Below are positions 33,702 through 42,487 of a stretch of 64,000 bases of DNA, piece after piece. Source of the stretch: Kitasatospora mediocidica KCTC 9733 (GTDB taxonomy: Bacteria > Actinomycetota > Actinomycetes > Streptomycetales > Streptomycetaceae); contig NZ_JQLN01000003.1 of the NCBI RefSeq assembly GCF_000744225.1, positions 310,001 through 374,000 of the forward strand, given 5' to 3'. The translations under genes and the position numbers were made by a program. Each line of letters starts with the position of its first letter. Within the stretch, counting starts at the first letter, position 1. The notes beneath the pieces are model-generated. The model saw nothing but the letters and a program-made list of their open reading frames with translations. It searched no databases and was not told the origin of the DNA.

Positions 33702-35773
33702 GCTGCCTTTCGACGCGGCTGGGTGGTGGCGGAGGGGCGGTGGGCGTGCACCAGGGCGGCCACGCCCTCGGCTCGCAGGTCGTCCAAGGTGACGGCGGTG
33801 GCGCCGAGTTGGCCCGCCAGGGTGCGGGCCAGGCCGAGCCGAACGTGGCCGGACTCGCAGTCCAGCACCACCGCGGCGGTGCCCTGGGCGGCCAACAGGC
33901 CTGCGGCCTGCCCGGCTTCGGCCAGCGCGGCGCGCCCGCCGGTGGCCCGGCCGTCGGTGACCACCACCAGCAGCGGACGCCGGTGCGGGTCGCGCAGCCG
34001 TTCCAGCCGCAGGACTTCGTGGGCGCGCAGCAGCCCGGCGGCCAGCGGGGTGCGGCCACCGGTGGGCAGCTGTTCGAGCCGGGCGGCGCCGACCTCGACC
34101 GACGAGGTCGGCGGCAGGGCCAGCTCGGCGCCGGCACCGCGGAAGGTGATCATGCCGATCTTGTCGCGGCGCTGGTAGGCGTCCATCAGCAGCGACAGGA
34201 CCGCGCCCTTGACGGCGGTCATCCGCTGCCGGGCGGCCATCGAGCCGGAGGCGTCGACCACGAAGAGCACCAGGTTGGATTCCCGTCCCTGGCGCACCTG
34301 TTCGCGGAAGTCGTCGTGCCGCAGCACCAGCGCCCGGCCGGTGCGGCCGCGGGCCGCCTGGTGCGGGGCCGCGGCCTGCAGGGTTGCGGCCAGGTGCAGC
34401 CGGGTCAGCTGCCCGGCCGGGCGGCGCGAGCGGACGGTCTGCCCGCCGTCGGTCTCGGCGGGGGAGCGGCGGCCCTGGGCGCCCTTACCGGTGCCGGGGA
34501 CCTTGAACAGCCTGGTCCGGTACGGGTCGTCGGCCGCCACGGGGGCGGACTCCCGGGAGGCGCCGGGCTTGGGAATCTGCGGGGGCGCCTCCTGCGCGGA
34601 CGACTCCCCGGCGGGCGCCTCGCCGGGGTCGGACGACGGCTCGGGAGCACCGCCGCCGCCGTCCGGGCCACCCCCGTCCGGCCCGTCGTCCTCGGGCCCG
34701 CCACCCTGCGGCCCGTCACCGTCCGGCCCCTCGCCCTCGCCCTCCGGCTCCGGCTCCTGCTCGGCGTGTTCCTCCAGCGTCCGGTCCAACTGCTCCTCGT
34801 CCAGCCCGGGCGCGTCGAACGGGTTGCGCCGCCGCCGGTGCGGCAGCGCCAGCTGCGCGGCCTTGCGGACGTCCTCCTCGGCCACCGCCGTCCGCCCGTC
34901 CCAGGCGGCCAGCGCGACCGCCGTGCGGGCCATCACGATGTCCGCGCGCAGGCCGTCCACCTCGAACGCCGCGCAGACCGCGGTGATCTGGCGCAGCGCC
35001 GCGTCCCCCAGCTCGACGGCGGGCAGCAGCGCCCGGGCGGCGGTGATCCGCTCGGCCAGCGCGCGCTCCTCGGCCTCGTAGCGCCGCGCGAAACCGGCCG
35101 GGTCGGCGTCGTACGCCAGCCGGCGGCGGACCACGTCGGCGCGCTCCACCGGATCGCGGGTGGCGGCGATCTCCACGGTCAGCCCGAACCGGTCGAGCAG
35201 CTGCGGCCGCAGCTCGCCCTCCTCCGGGTTCATCGTGCCGACCAGCAGGAACCGCGCCGCGTGCCGCACCGACACGCCCTCGCGCTCGACGTACGAGCGG
35301 CCCATCGCCGCCGCGTCCAGCAGCAGGTCCACCACGTGGTCCTGGAGGAGGTTGACCTCGTCGATGTAGAGCACGCCGCGGTGCGCCCGGGCCAGCAGGC
35401 CGGGCTCGTACGCCTTGACACCCTCGGCCAGCGCCCGTTCCAGGTCCAGCGAGCCGACGATCCGGTCCTCGGTGACGCCGACCGGCAGCTCGACGAGCTG
35501 GGCCGGCCGGTCGAGCGGCGCGGCGTCCGGGTGCGTCCCGTCCGGGCACTGCGGGTCCGGCGCGGCCGGGTCACAGGCGAACCGGCAGTCGCCGACCACC
35601 GTGATGGACGGCAGCAGCCCGGCCAGCGCGCGCACCATGGTCGACTTCGCGGTGCCCTTCTCGCCGCGCACCAGCACCCCGCCGACCGCCGGCGAGACGG
35701 CGTTCAGCAGCAGGCCGAGCCGCAGGTCGGCCATCCCCACGATGGCGGTGAAGGGGTATCGGACGTCACTCAC
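33698..35773 (-). CDS. cobaltochelatase/magnesium-chelatase ChlI-ChlD-type ATPase with VWA domain
   Basis: A 691-residue fusion of an AAA+ motor and a von Willebrand A domain, the type used with CobN for cobalt insertion in actinobacteria. The AAA+ part has Walker A GEKGTAKST at 37-45, Walker B VLYIDEVNLL, and GTMNPEEGELRPQLLDRFGL. A long acidic Gly/Pro/Asp/Glu linker covers roughly residues 325-410. The VWA part has the MIDAS motif DASGS at 507-511 and a TDGRAT motif. GTG 35773 overlaps the cobQ stop (GTGA). The large subunit CobN is not in the window. Confidence 0.93.
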   Translation of the reverse strand: MSDVRYPFTAIVGMADLRLGLLLNAVSPAVGGVLVRGEKGTAKSTMVRALAGLLPSITVVGDCRFACDPAAPDPQCPDGTHPDAAPLDRPAQLVELPVGVTEDRIVGSLDLERALAEGVKAYEPGLLARAHRGVLYIDEVNLLQDHVVDLLLDAAAMGRSYVEREGVSVRHAARFLLVGTMNPEEGELRPQLLDRFGLTVEIAATRDPVERADVVRRRLAYDADPAGFARRYEAEERALAERITAARALLPAVELGDAALRQITAVCAAFEVDGLRADIVMARTAVALAAWDGRTAVAEEDVRKAAQLALPHRRRRNPFDAPGLDEEQLDRTLEEHAEQEPEPEGEGEGPDGDGPQGGGPEDDGPDGGGPDGGGGAPEPSSDPGEAPAGESSAQEAPPQIPKPGASRESAPVAADDPYRTRLFKVPGTGKGAQGRRSPAETDGGQTVRSRRPAGQLTRLHLAATLQAAAPHQAARGRTGRALVLRHDDFREQVRQGRESNLVLFVVDASGSMAARQRMTAVKGAVLSLLMDAYQRRDKIGMITFRGAGAELALPPTSSVEVGAARLEQLPTGGRTPLAAGLLRAHEVLRLERLRDPHRRPLLVVVTDGRATGGRAALAEAGQAAGLLAAQGTAAVVLDCESGHVRLGLARTLAGQLGATAVTLDDLRAEGVAALVHAHRPSATTQPRRKAA

Positions 35774-37296
35774 AGGCGTTCGCCTTCCATAGCGCGGACC
35801 GCGGGCGCACCCGGCGGGACGAAGGGCAGGCCGTCGCCGACGCCGCCCTCGATCAGCCGCCAGAGCGCGTCGGTGTCCGCGTGCTCCTCGATCAGATCTC
35901 CCAGCCGGTCGAGCCGGGCCTCGCGCGCCGCGGCGAACGAGGTGTCGGGGGAGGGCACGAACCGCCGTCCCGCCAACGCCGCGACCTCGCGCAGCAGGGC
36001 CCGCCGGAAGCCGTCGTTCTCCAGCGCGCCGTGCCAGGTGGTGCCGAACACCGACCCCTGCCGACACCCGTCCAGGAAGGTCTCCCCGCCCTCGACGGTC
36101 ACCACCCCGTGGTGGATCTCGTACCCCTCGACCCGCTCGCCGAAGGCCTCGCCGACCGGCCGGCCGAGCACCTTCTCGGCGCCGAACCGCACCCGCACCG
36201 GCAGCAGCCCCAGCCCGTCGACCGCGCCGGCCTTCGACTCGACCTCGTCCACGATCTCGTGCCCGAGCATCTGGTAGCCGCCGCAGACCCCGAGCACCGG
36301 CCGCCCGGCCGCCACCCGCTCGTTCAGCGCACGGTCCAGGCCGCGTTCGCGCAGCCAGGCCAGGTCGGCGACGGTGGCCCGGGTGCCGGGCAGCACCACC
36401 AGGTCGGCGTCGGCCAGCTCCTCGGCCCGGCTCGCCCAGCGGACCAGCACGCCCGGCTCCTGCGCCAGTGCGTCCAGGTCGGTGAAGTTGGACAACCGCG
36501 GGAAGCGCAGCACGGCCACCCGCAGCACGTCGGCGCCGTAGGGCCCTTCGACGTCCTCGCGGTCCACCACGGTGGAGAGGTCGAGCGAGTCCTCGGCGTC
36601 CAGCCACAGGCCCTTCAGCATGGGCAGGGTACCGAGCACCGGACGGCCGGTCAGTTCGTGCAGCATGTCCAGGCCGGGCTTCAACAGCCGGGCGTCGCCA
36701 CGGAACTTGTTGACCAGCCAGCCCGCCACCAGCCGCTGGTCCTCGGCGCTGAGCAGCGCCAGGGTGCCGAACATCGCGGCGAAGACCCCGCCGCGGTCGA
36801 TGTCGCCGACCACCACGACCGGCAGGCCGGCGGCCCGGGCCAGGCCCATGTTGGCGATGTCGCGGTCGCGAAGGTTGATCTCGGCGGGGGAGCCGGCACC
36901 CTCGCAGATCACCACGTCGAAGCGGCGGCGCAGATCCGCCAGGCACTCCAACGAACGCTCCAGCAAATACGGTTTGCGCTCCCGGTAGTCGAGCGCGCCG
37001 ACTTCCGCGACGGGCCGGCCGAGCAGCACCACCTGGCTGCGCCCGTCCGCCCCGGGCTTGAGCAGCACCGGGTTCATCGCCGCCTCGGGCTCCACCCGGG
37101 CGGCGGCGGCCTGCATCACCTGGGCCCGGCCGATCTCCGCGCCGTCGGCGGTGACCATCGAGTTGAGCGACATGTTCTGCGCCTTGAAGGGGGCGACCCG
37201 CACCCCCTGCCGGACCAGCCAGCGGCAGATCCCGGCCGTCACCACGCTCTTGCCCGCATCCGAGGTGGTCCCCGCGACCAGCAGTGCGTTGCTCAT
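35770..37296 (-). CDS. cobQ: cobyric acid synthase
   Basis: Performs four amidations on adenosylcobyrinic a,c-diamide using glutamine and ATP. The 508-residue protein has AGTTSDAGKS at 8-17, FKAQNMSLNSMVT, EGAGSPAEINLRDRDIANMG, and the glutamine amidotransferase triad region GVCGGYQMLG with a C-terminal TTWHGALEN. Length is standard. ATG 37296 overlaps the cobD stop as ATGA, and its own stop overlaps the chelatase start, so cobD, cobQ and chelatase are translationally linked. Confidence 0.97.
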   Translation of the reverse strand: MSNALLVAGTTSDAGKSVVTAGICRWLVRQGVRVAPFKAQNMSLNSMVTADGAEIGRAQVMQAAAARVEPEAAMNPVLLKPGADGRSQVVLLGRPVAEVGALDYRERKPYLLERSLECLADLRRRFDVVICEGAGSPAEINLRDRDIANMGLARAAGLPVVVVGDIDRGGVFAAMFGTLALLSAEDQRLVAGWLVNKFRGDARLLKPGLDMLHELTGRPVLGTLPMLKGLWLDAEDSLDLSTVVDREDVEGPYGADVLRVAVLRFPRLSNFTDLDALAQEPGVLVRWASRAEELADADLVVLPGTRATVADLAWLRERGLDRALNERVAAGRPVLGVCGGYQMLGHEIVDEVESKAGAVDGLGLLPVRVRFGAEKVLGRPVGEAFGERVEGYEIHHGVVTVEGGETFLDGCRQGSVFGTTWHGALENDGFRRALLREVAALAGRRFVPSPDTSFAAAREARLDRLGDLIEEHADTDALWRLIEGGVGDGLPFVPPGAPAVRAMEGERL

Positions 37297-38246
37297 TTCC
37301 GTCCCCTCCGCAGAGCCGACACGGCGAACCGTCCGGCCACCGTCACCCCCAACGCCAGCAGCCCGACCCGGCGCGACAGCACACACGCCCGCTCGATGTC
37401 GTCCACCGCCACCGGCCGCAGCTCGGGGCCCAGCACCGGCCGCTCCTCCACCCGCGAGCCGTAGCGCAGCGTGCCGCCCAGCCGGACGCCGAGCGCGCCC
37501 GCGAAGGCCGACTCGGCCTGCCCGGCGTTCGGGCTCGGGTGTGCGGAGCCGTCCCGCCGCCAGATTCGCCAGGCGGTCCCCGGCGAGGGCGCGGCGGCCA
37601 CCGTGAGCAGCGCGGTCAGCCGGGCGCCCGGCCAGCCGGCCACGTCGTCCAGCCGGGCCGAGGCCCAGCCGAACCGGCGGTAGCGCTCGGACCGGTGACC
37701 CACCATCGCGTCCAGCGTGTTGACGGCCCGGAAGGCCAGCAGCCCGGGGGTGCCCGCCAGGGCGCCCCAGACCAGCGCGTTGACGACGGCGTCCGCGGTG
37801 TTCTCGGCCACCGACTCGACCACTGCGCGGGCGATCTGCGGCTCGTCCAGGGAGCGCGGGTCGCGCCCGCACAGGTGCGGCAGGCGTTCCCGGGCGGCCG
37901 TCAGATCGCCCGCGCGCAGCGCGCCGTCGATCAGCCGCGCCTCCCGGGTGAGCGAGGCCCCGCCGAGCACCGTCCAGACGGCCGCGGCGGTCAGCACCGC
38001 CCGCCCGCGCCCGGCGGCCCGGTCGGCGACCAGCGCCGCGCCCGCCACCGTGCCCACGCACAGGGCGGTGTAGAGGCTCCCGGCGCCCCGGTGGTCGCGC
38101 CACAGCGCCTGTTCGGCCCGCCCGGCCGCCCGGCCGAAGCCGGCCACCGGGTGGCCCCGCCGGGGATCGCCGAAGCGGGCGTCGGCGGCATAGCCGGCCA
38201 GCGCGCCCACGGCGTAGGGGAGAGTGCGGCGAAGTGGGACCCTCAC
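37293..38246 (-). CDS. cobD: adenosylcobinamide-phosphate synthase
   Basis: Attaches aminopropanol (or its phosphate) to adenosylcobyric acid. The 317-residue CobD/CbiB integral membrane protein shows ADARFGDPRRGHPVAGFGRA, VVESVAENTADAVVNALVWG, NTLDAMVGHRSERYRRFGWA and PSPNAGQAESAFAGALGVRL, the four conserved blocks, with four to five hydrophobic helices. GTG 38246 gives family length, but its ribosome site is weak and the start is less certain than the rest. First gene of the operon, about 100 bp downstream of a cobalamin riboswitch. Confidence 0.93.
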   Translation of the reverse strand: MRVPLRRTLPYAVGALAGYAADARFGDPRRGHPVAGFGRAAGRAEQALWRDHRGAGSLYTALCVGTVAGAALVADRAAGRGRAVLTAAAVWTVLGGASLTREARLIDGALRAGDLTAARERLPHLCGRDPRSLDEPQIARAVVESVAENTADAVVNALVWGALAGTPGLLAFRAVNTLDAMVGHRSERYRRFGWASARLDDVAGWPGARLTALLTVAAAPSPGTAWRIWRRDGSAHPSPNAGQAESAFAGALGVRLGGTLRYGSRVEERPVLGPELRPVAVDDIERACVLSRRVGLLALGVTVAGRFAVSALRRGRK

Positions 38247-38344
38247 CGCCGTCAGCCCGCGGACGGCGGGCGGCGACGGGGTGGTCGGAAGGCTGCCGGC
38301 ATGGGCGTGCGTGTCCTCACTCAGGGTCCGCGCCCTGGATCGAC

Positions 38345-38495
38345 GTAACGGGGGCGAGAGTCTCCTGGCTTCCGGGTCCTGACGCACGCTCGGCGGCGTG
38401 CTCCCCGGTGACAGTGGCGGGACCGCGCCGGACTCGCACCGGCTTCCTCTGCTTGCCTCCGATTGGCCCCAGGATCCCATCACGTGCCGGAACCG
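38345..38495 (-). promoter_or_regulatory. cobalamin riboswitch
   Basis: On the minus strand the string GCCAGGAGACTC at 38369-38358 is the B12 box. Upstream in order are GAGGCAAGCAGAGG at about 38463-38448, CCGGTGCGAGTCCGGCGCGG, the invariant GCCACTG at 38418-38412, and a peripheral hairpin, all typical of AdoCbl riboswitches. It lies before cobD and would reduce expression of cobD-cobQ-chelatase-cobO-cobB when adenosylcobalamin is plentiful. Exact ends are approximate. Confidence 0.92.
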
Positions 38496-38697
38496 GCAGT
38501 CAACCAGCGCCCCGGAGTGCTTGATCACATCCGGGATCGCATCCTCCGGTCACCCGGCACGGTCGGCCGGAACCGTCGTTACCTCCGAGTAGCCCGCGCT
38601 CCCGTTCGCCGGCCGCTGGTGAATCCTCCAAGGCCCGATCGAGGCCCGCTCCCCGGCTTCGTGCGTTCAGAGGCTGGGGCGCCACCCACCCCGCCCC

Positions 38698-38710
38698 TAG
38701 CGTCAAGTCA
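38698..38710 (+). promoter_or_regulatory. -10 box for a leaderless XRE gene
   Basis: TAGCGT at 38698-38703 is followed by six bases and ATG 38710. No ribosome site is present, which fits a leaderless transcript. Confidence 0.4.
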
Positions 38711-39399
38711 TGCGACGCAGAACGCCGGCCCCCACCCCGGTCCCCTTCTCCCCCCAGGCCGCCCGGGCCCACCGCTCCGGGCTCGGCCTCACCCCCGAAC
38801 AGGTCGCGGCCGGGATGGCCGCGCACGGCGTCCGGCTGCTGCCGACGCACGTCCTGGGCTGGGAGAGCGGTGAGCTGCACCCCACCGAGGAGGAGTTCGT
38901 CGCGCTGGCCCGCGCGCTCTGGTGCCCGGCGGCCCAGCTGATGGGCGTGCGCCCCAGCAGCCTGCGCGACTTCCGGGTGGCCCGCGAGCTCGGCCGGGAG
39001 CAGACGGCACGTCAGATCGGGATCGGCCTGAAGTCGTACGAGGCGGCCGAGCTGAGCGGGCGCTGGAGCGGCGACGAGGCGCAGACCCAGGCGCTGGCCC
39101 AGGTGCTCGGCCTGACCCTGCGCGACCTGGTCCGGGTGACCGGCGCGGGCGAGGAGCTGGAGCAGCGGCTGCGCCAGTGCGTGGACGGGCGCTGGCAGGC
39201 GCAGCTGAAGGCGGTCGGCCGGCTCGTCCCCGCGCCGCGCGCCGCGCTCTCGACCGTGCTGGCCGCCCTGCAGGGCGAGTACCAGGTGAACTCCTACTGG
39301 GGCTCCAGCGCCCCGGACGAGCAGCAGCAACCGGACGAGCCGCTGGAGCGCCGCTTCTGGGCCCTGCTGGCCGCGACGGACACCGGCATCCCCGTCTAG
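38710..39399 (+). CDS. XRE-family regulator with two helix-turn-helix motifs
   Basis: A 229-residue protein with two Cro/CI-like motifs: LTPEQVAAGMAAHGVRLLPT to HVLGWESGELHPTEEE (about residues 28-75), and GREQTARQIGIGLKSYEAAE to GRWSGDEAQTQALAQVLGLT (about 97-138). A helical C-terminal part follows. Likely a transcription factor; targets unknown. It lies next to the start of the riboswitch region but on the opposite strand, so the upstream 463 bp carry both transcripts' control signals. Confidence 0.82.
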   Translation: MRRRTPAPTPVPFSPQAARAHRSGLGLTPEQVAAGMAAHGVRLLPTHVLGWESGELHPTEEEFVALARALWCPAAQLMGVRPSSLRDFRVARELGREQTARQIGIGLKSYEAAELSGRWSGDEAQTQALAQVLGLTLRDLVRVTGAGEELEQRLRQCVDGRWQAQLKAVGRLVPAPRAALSTVLAALQGEYQVNSYWGSSAPDEQQQPDEPLERRFWALLAATDTGIPV

Positions 39400-39476
39400 C
39401 GGCGCTGCGGTGGCCGCCCGCCCGCGCCCGGGGTGAACTGGCTGGAAAGTAACCCCTCACCACCCCGGGGAGAGCC

Positions 39477-40604
39477 ATGCGTTGGGGAATCGTCGTCGCC
39501 GCGGGCACCGCCGTCGCCGCCGGAGCGGGGGCCGTCGTCCTGATCGTCGGGCGCCGGGTCTCCGATCTGGCGGTCCAACCGTCCCCGGGCGGTGAGAGCG
39601 GACCCCGCGCGGCGGACCCCGCGCTGCGGGTACGGGCGCTCGGCGCGGGCGACGTCACGCTGACCCGCACCGGCGCCGCCGAGCGCCGCGGCCGGTACGC
39701 GCTGGAGTGGCCCGGCGGCCACGCGGTGGTCGGCGAGGTGCTGCGCACGGGCCCGAAGACCGTCACCCGCCGGCTGGAGCTCAGCGCGGGCAGCCCGCCG
39801 GCGATCGGCACCGAGGTCGAGCTGACGCCGCGGGTGCTGCGCGGGGACCCCGGCTCGGCCTGCGGTCTGGACTACATGGACGTCCTGGTCGACGGCGAGC
39901 TCGGCGCGCTGCCCGCCTGGTACGTGCCGGCGCTGCGCGGCACCTGGGTGATCCTCGTGCACGGACCCGAGGCCGACCGGCGCCAGGCGCTCCCGGCCCT
40001 GCCCGTCCTGCGGCGCCTGGGCCTGCCGGCGCTGGTGGTCAGCTACCGCGGCGACCAGGGCGCGCCGCCCTCGCCGGACGGGCTCGGCCACTTCGGCGAG
40101 ACCGAGTGGCGCGACGTCGAGGCGGCGATCCGGTTCGCCAAGGAGGCCGGCGCGGCCCGGATCATCCTCTACGGCTGGTCGCTGGGGGCGGCGACGGTGC
40201 TGCGGGCCGCCGCCCGCTCGGACCACCGCTCGGAGCTGGCCGGCCTGGTGCTGGACTCCCCGGTGCTCGACCCGTCGGCGTCGGTGCGCGGCCGGGCGGC
40301 CCGCGCGGGCGTGCCGGCCGGGGCGGCGACGCTGGGCGCCTGGGCGGCCGAGGGCCGTACCGGCATGGACGTGGCCGGTTTCGCCCGGCTCGCCGACGGC
40401 GCGGACCTGCCCGGGCCGACCCTGCTGCTGCACAGCCCGCAGGACGGCATCGCGCCGTGGCACGACGCGGCCAGGCTGGCCCACCGCCGCTCGGAACTGG
40501 TGAGCCTGCACGCCGTCCCCGGAGCCGAGCACGCGGCGCTCTGGAACGCCGATCCGGCCGGCTACGAGGAGAGCCTGCGGCGCTTCCTGACGCCTATTCT
40601 CTGA
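39477..40604 (+). CDS. alpha/beta hydrolase, membrane-anchored
   Basis: A 375-residue protein with one N-terminal membrane segment (GIVVAAGTAVAAGAGAVVLIV), a variable region, and an alpha/beta hydrolase domain: WVILVHGPEADR, the nucleophile elbow GWSLGAATV, acid in HSPQDGIAPW and the histidine in GAEHAALWN. The family includes esterases, peptidases and BAAT-like proteins. ATG 39477 has GGGAGA upstream. Sits between the XRE regulator and a large unknown gene; substrate cannot be inferred. Confidence 0.85.
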   Translation: MRWGIVVAAGTAVAAGAGAVVLIVGRRVSDLAVQPSPGGESGPRAADPALRVRALGAGDVTLTRTGAAERRGRYALEWPGGHAVVGEVLRTGPKTVTRRLELSAGSPPAIGTEVELTPRVLRGDPGSACGLDYMDVLVDGELGALPAWYVPALRGTWVILVHGPEADRRQALPALPVLRRLGLPALVVSYRGDQGAPPSPDGLGHFGETEWRDVEAAIRFAKEAGAARIILYGWSLGAATVLRAAARSDHRSELAGLVLDSPVLDPSASVRGRAARAGVPAGAATLGAWAAEGRTGMDVAGFARLADGADLPGPTLLLHSPQDGIAPWHDAARLAHRRSELVSLHAVPGAEHAALWNADPAGYEESLRRFLTPIL

Positions 40605-40816
40605 ACCGGTGCGGAGCGGTTTCGGATTCGCACGCGGTCAGTCACCTCTTGACCACGGACGGTGCCGCCATGTTAATGTCGTGCACAGGTCACGCGGATC
40701 GGGCAGCCCGGTTTGGGCACCATTGCCCCATCTCCGCCCGTCGGTTGTCACCGGCTGCCAAAGACGCGCCGAACTCGATGTGACAGAAGCCCCGTGCACG
40801 GGGAAGACTGCACGGC

Positions 40817-42322
40817 GTGACGTCTCGGAACCCGCGCGACCGTGATGCCCCGCTCCCGCCGACCATGGGTACCGGCGCGACGGTGACCCGTCTACCCGGT
40901 ACGGCCCCCCGCGCGGATACCGCGCTGCCGGCCGGCTCCGGCGTACCCCGACGCCGAACCCCCAGGCCCGCCCCCGGCCGAGGCCGGGTCCCGCTGCCCG
41001 AGGGCTTCCCCGTACCCGCCGAGCTCGCCCCGCTGGCGCGCCGGATGCTCGCCGACGCGGTGCGCATCGCGCGCTGGGCCGGTGAGCTCGAAGCCGTCGA
41101 CAAGCGCGGCGAGTTGCTGCCCGACGACGCCCGGGCGGCCGGGCGGGCGCTGGCCGTGACGGTCGGCGCCGCAGCCAAGGCCTGGGGCCAGGCCCTGCTG
41201 GTCGGCCTGGTCGAGCCGCGCGACGGCGGCGCCGCCCCCGGCTGGCGCCTGCACGCCTGGGAGCGCGACGACGAAGCCGTGCTGCGCGGCTGGTCCGCGC
41301 TCTTCGACGCCTGGACCCTGCTGGCCCCCGTCCCGCCCGCCGCCCTGCGCGGCGTCTTCGCGGTGCTGGCCGGCCAGGCCGTGGACCAGGCGCCGCAGCT
41401 GCTCTCCTTCCTGCACCTGGTCGACGGCCCGGTGGCCGAGAGCGAGCTCATGGAGCTGCTGCGCCGCGGCCTGGACGAGCGCCGGCACGGCGCCGGCACG
41501 GGCTTCGCGACGCTGTCGCCGGTGCCGCACGCGGCCTCCGCCGTCTCGGCCGTCCGTGGCACCTGCCGCGAGCCGCAGATCGACACCCCGCCCGCGCCCT
41601 CGGACATCGCCGCCGTGCTGGACTGGATGCTGGACGGCCTGGCGGCCGTCGGCGCCGTGGTCCGCTCGGCGGAGGCCGCCGAGCTCTCCCCGCTGGGGCA
41701 CTGGGCGGTGCGCGCCAAGCTGGAGGAGATCTGCACGGTCGCGCAGACCGCCGCGGGCCACATCGAGCAGAGCGCGCTGGAACTGCTGGACGCCTGCGCC
41801 AACTACTCGCCGGGCCCGGCCCGCGCCGAGTACCGCGCCTGGGTCGCGGCCCGGCCCGTGGACCGGGCGGTGGCCGAGCTCCTGGAGGCCGCCCGGGGTG
41901 ACGACGCGCTGCTGCGGGGCCTGGCCTTCGAGGCGCTGCGGGTGGCCGGCGGAACGGCCGAGCAGGGGGTCCGGGCGGCGGTGGACGAGGCCGTGCTGCG
42001 CCCGTACGCGCTGCTCTGGCTGGCCGAGCAGCTGGACGAGGGCGGCGTGGTGCCGTCCGACGTGCTGAGCGCCGAGGACGCGGCCTGGCTCTGGGTGGAC
42101 ACCGCCGCCGCGGTACTCGACCACGGCGAGACCGAGCTGCTGGTGGGGCACGTCGAGGGCGCCAGCGCCGGCGACCCGGTGCGGCTGTTCGCCCGCGCCC
42201 GGCAGTCCGGCCACGCCCGCGCGGCCTCGGTGCTGACGGCGGTCGCCGGGGTGCACCCGGACCCGGCGGTCGCCCGCGCCGCGCGCCGCTCCGCCTTCAG
42301 CGTCCACCGCGGCGGGGCCTGA
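40817..42322 (+). CDS. hypothetical protein, actinomycete-specific
   Basis: I do not recognise this 501-residue protein. After a disordered Pro/Arg/Thr-rich first 60 residues it is almost entirely helical and Ala/Leu/Glu-rich (LAPLARRMLADAVRIARWAG, LDACANYSPGPARAEYRAWV), with ALAVTVGAAAKAWGQALLVG as a hydrophobic helix. No catalytic motif, signal peptide or repeat unit is clear. A helical scaffold or HEAT-like protein is possible. GTG 40817 is preferred. It is followed by a nested hairpin and then the convergent pssA. Confidence 0.7.
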   Translation: MTSRNPRDRDAPLPPTMGTGATVTRLPGTAPRADTALPAGSGVPRRRTPRPAPGRGRVPLPEGFPVPAELAPLARRMLADAVRIARWAGELEAVDKRGELLPDDARAAGRALAVTVGAAAKAWGQALLVGLVEPRDGGAAPGWRLHAWERDDEAVLRGWSALFDAWTLLAPVPPAALRGVFAVLAGQAVDQAPQLLSFLHLVDGPVAESELMELLRRGLDERRHGAGTGFATLSPVPHAASAVSAVRGTCREPQIDTPPAPSDIAAVLDWMLDGLAAVGAVVRSAEAAELSPLGHWAVRAKLEEICTVAQTAAGHIEQSALELLDACANYSPGPARAEYRAWVAARPVDRAVAELLEAARGDDALLRGLAFEALRVAGGTAEQGVRAAVDEAVLRPYALLWLAEQLDEGGVVPSDVLSAEDAAWLWVDTAAAVLDHGETELLVGHVEGASAGDPVRLFARARQSGHARAASVLTAVAGVHPDPAVARAARRSAFSVHRGGA

Positions 42323-42336
42323 GGGCCCCAGCACGC

Positions 42337-42357
42337 CCCCGGGCCCCACGCCCGGGG
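42337..42357 (+). terminator. nested GC hairpin
   Basis: CCCCGGGC and GCCCGGGG with a 5-base loop, inside outer arms GGCCCC/GGGGCC. It lies 15 bp after the hypothetical gene. Confidence 0.55.
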
Positions 42358-42437
42358 CCGTGGGGCCACCGGCTCCGTCCGGGCTCCACCACGGCCCGAT
42401 CCGGGCGTTTCACCCTGGAGCGTGACCGGACAGCGAA

Positions 42438-42470
42438 GTGCCCCGCCGGATCAGGGATCCGACGGGGCAC
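42438..42470 (-). terminator. terminator of psd-pssA
   Basis: GTGCCCCG, CGGATC and their complements form a stem with single-base mismatches and a 3-base loop, 18 bp beyond the pssA stop. Confidence 0.6.
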
Positions 42471-42487
42471 TCGGGTGGAACAGGCGA

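Noticed and set aside
33698..36946. A single 1082-residue minus-strand protein spanning cobQ and chelatase
   Set aside because: The long frame upstream of GTG 35773 is a shadow in cobQ; the GTGA overlap and family start define two genes.
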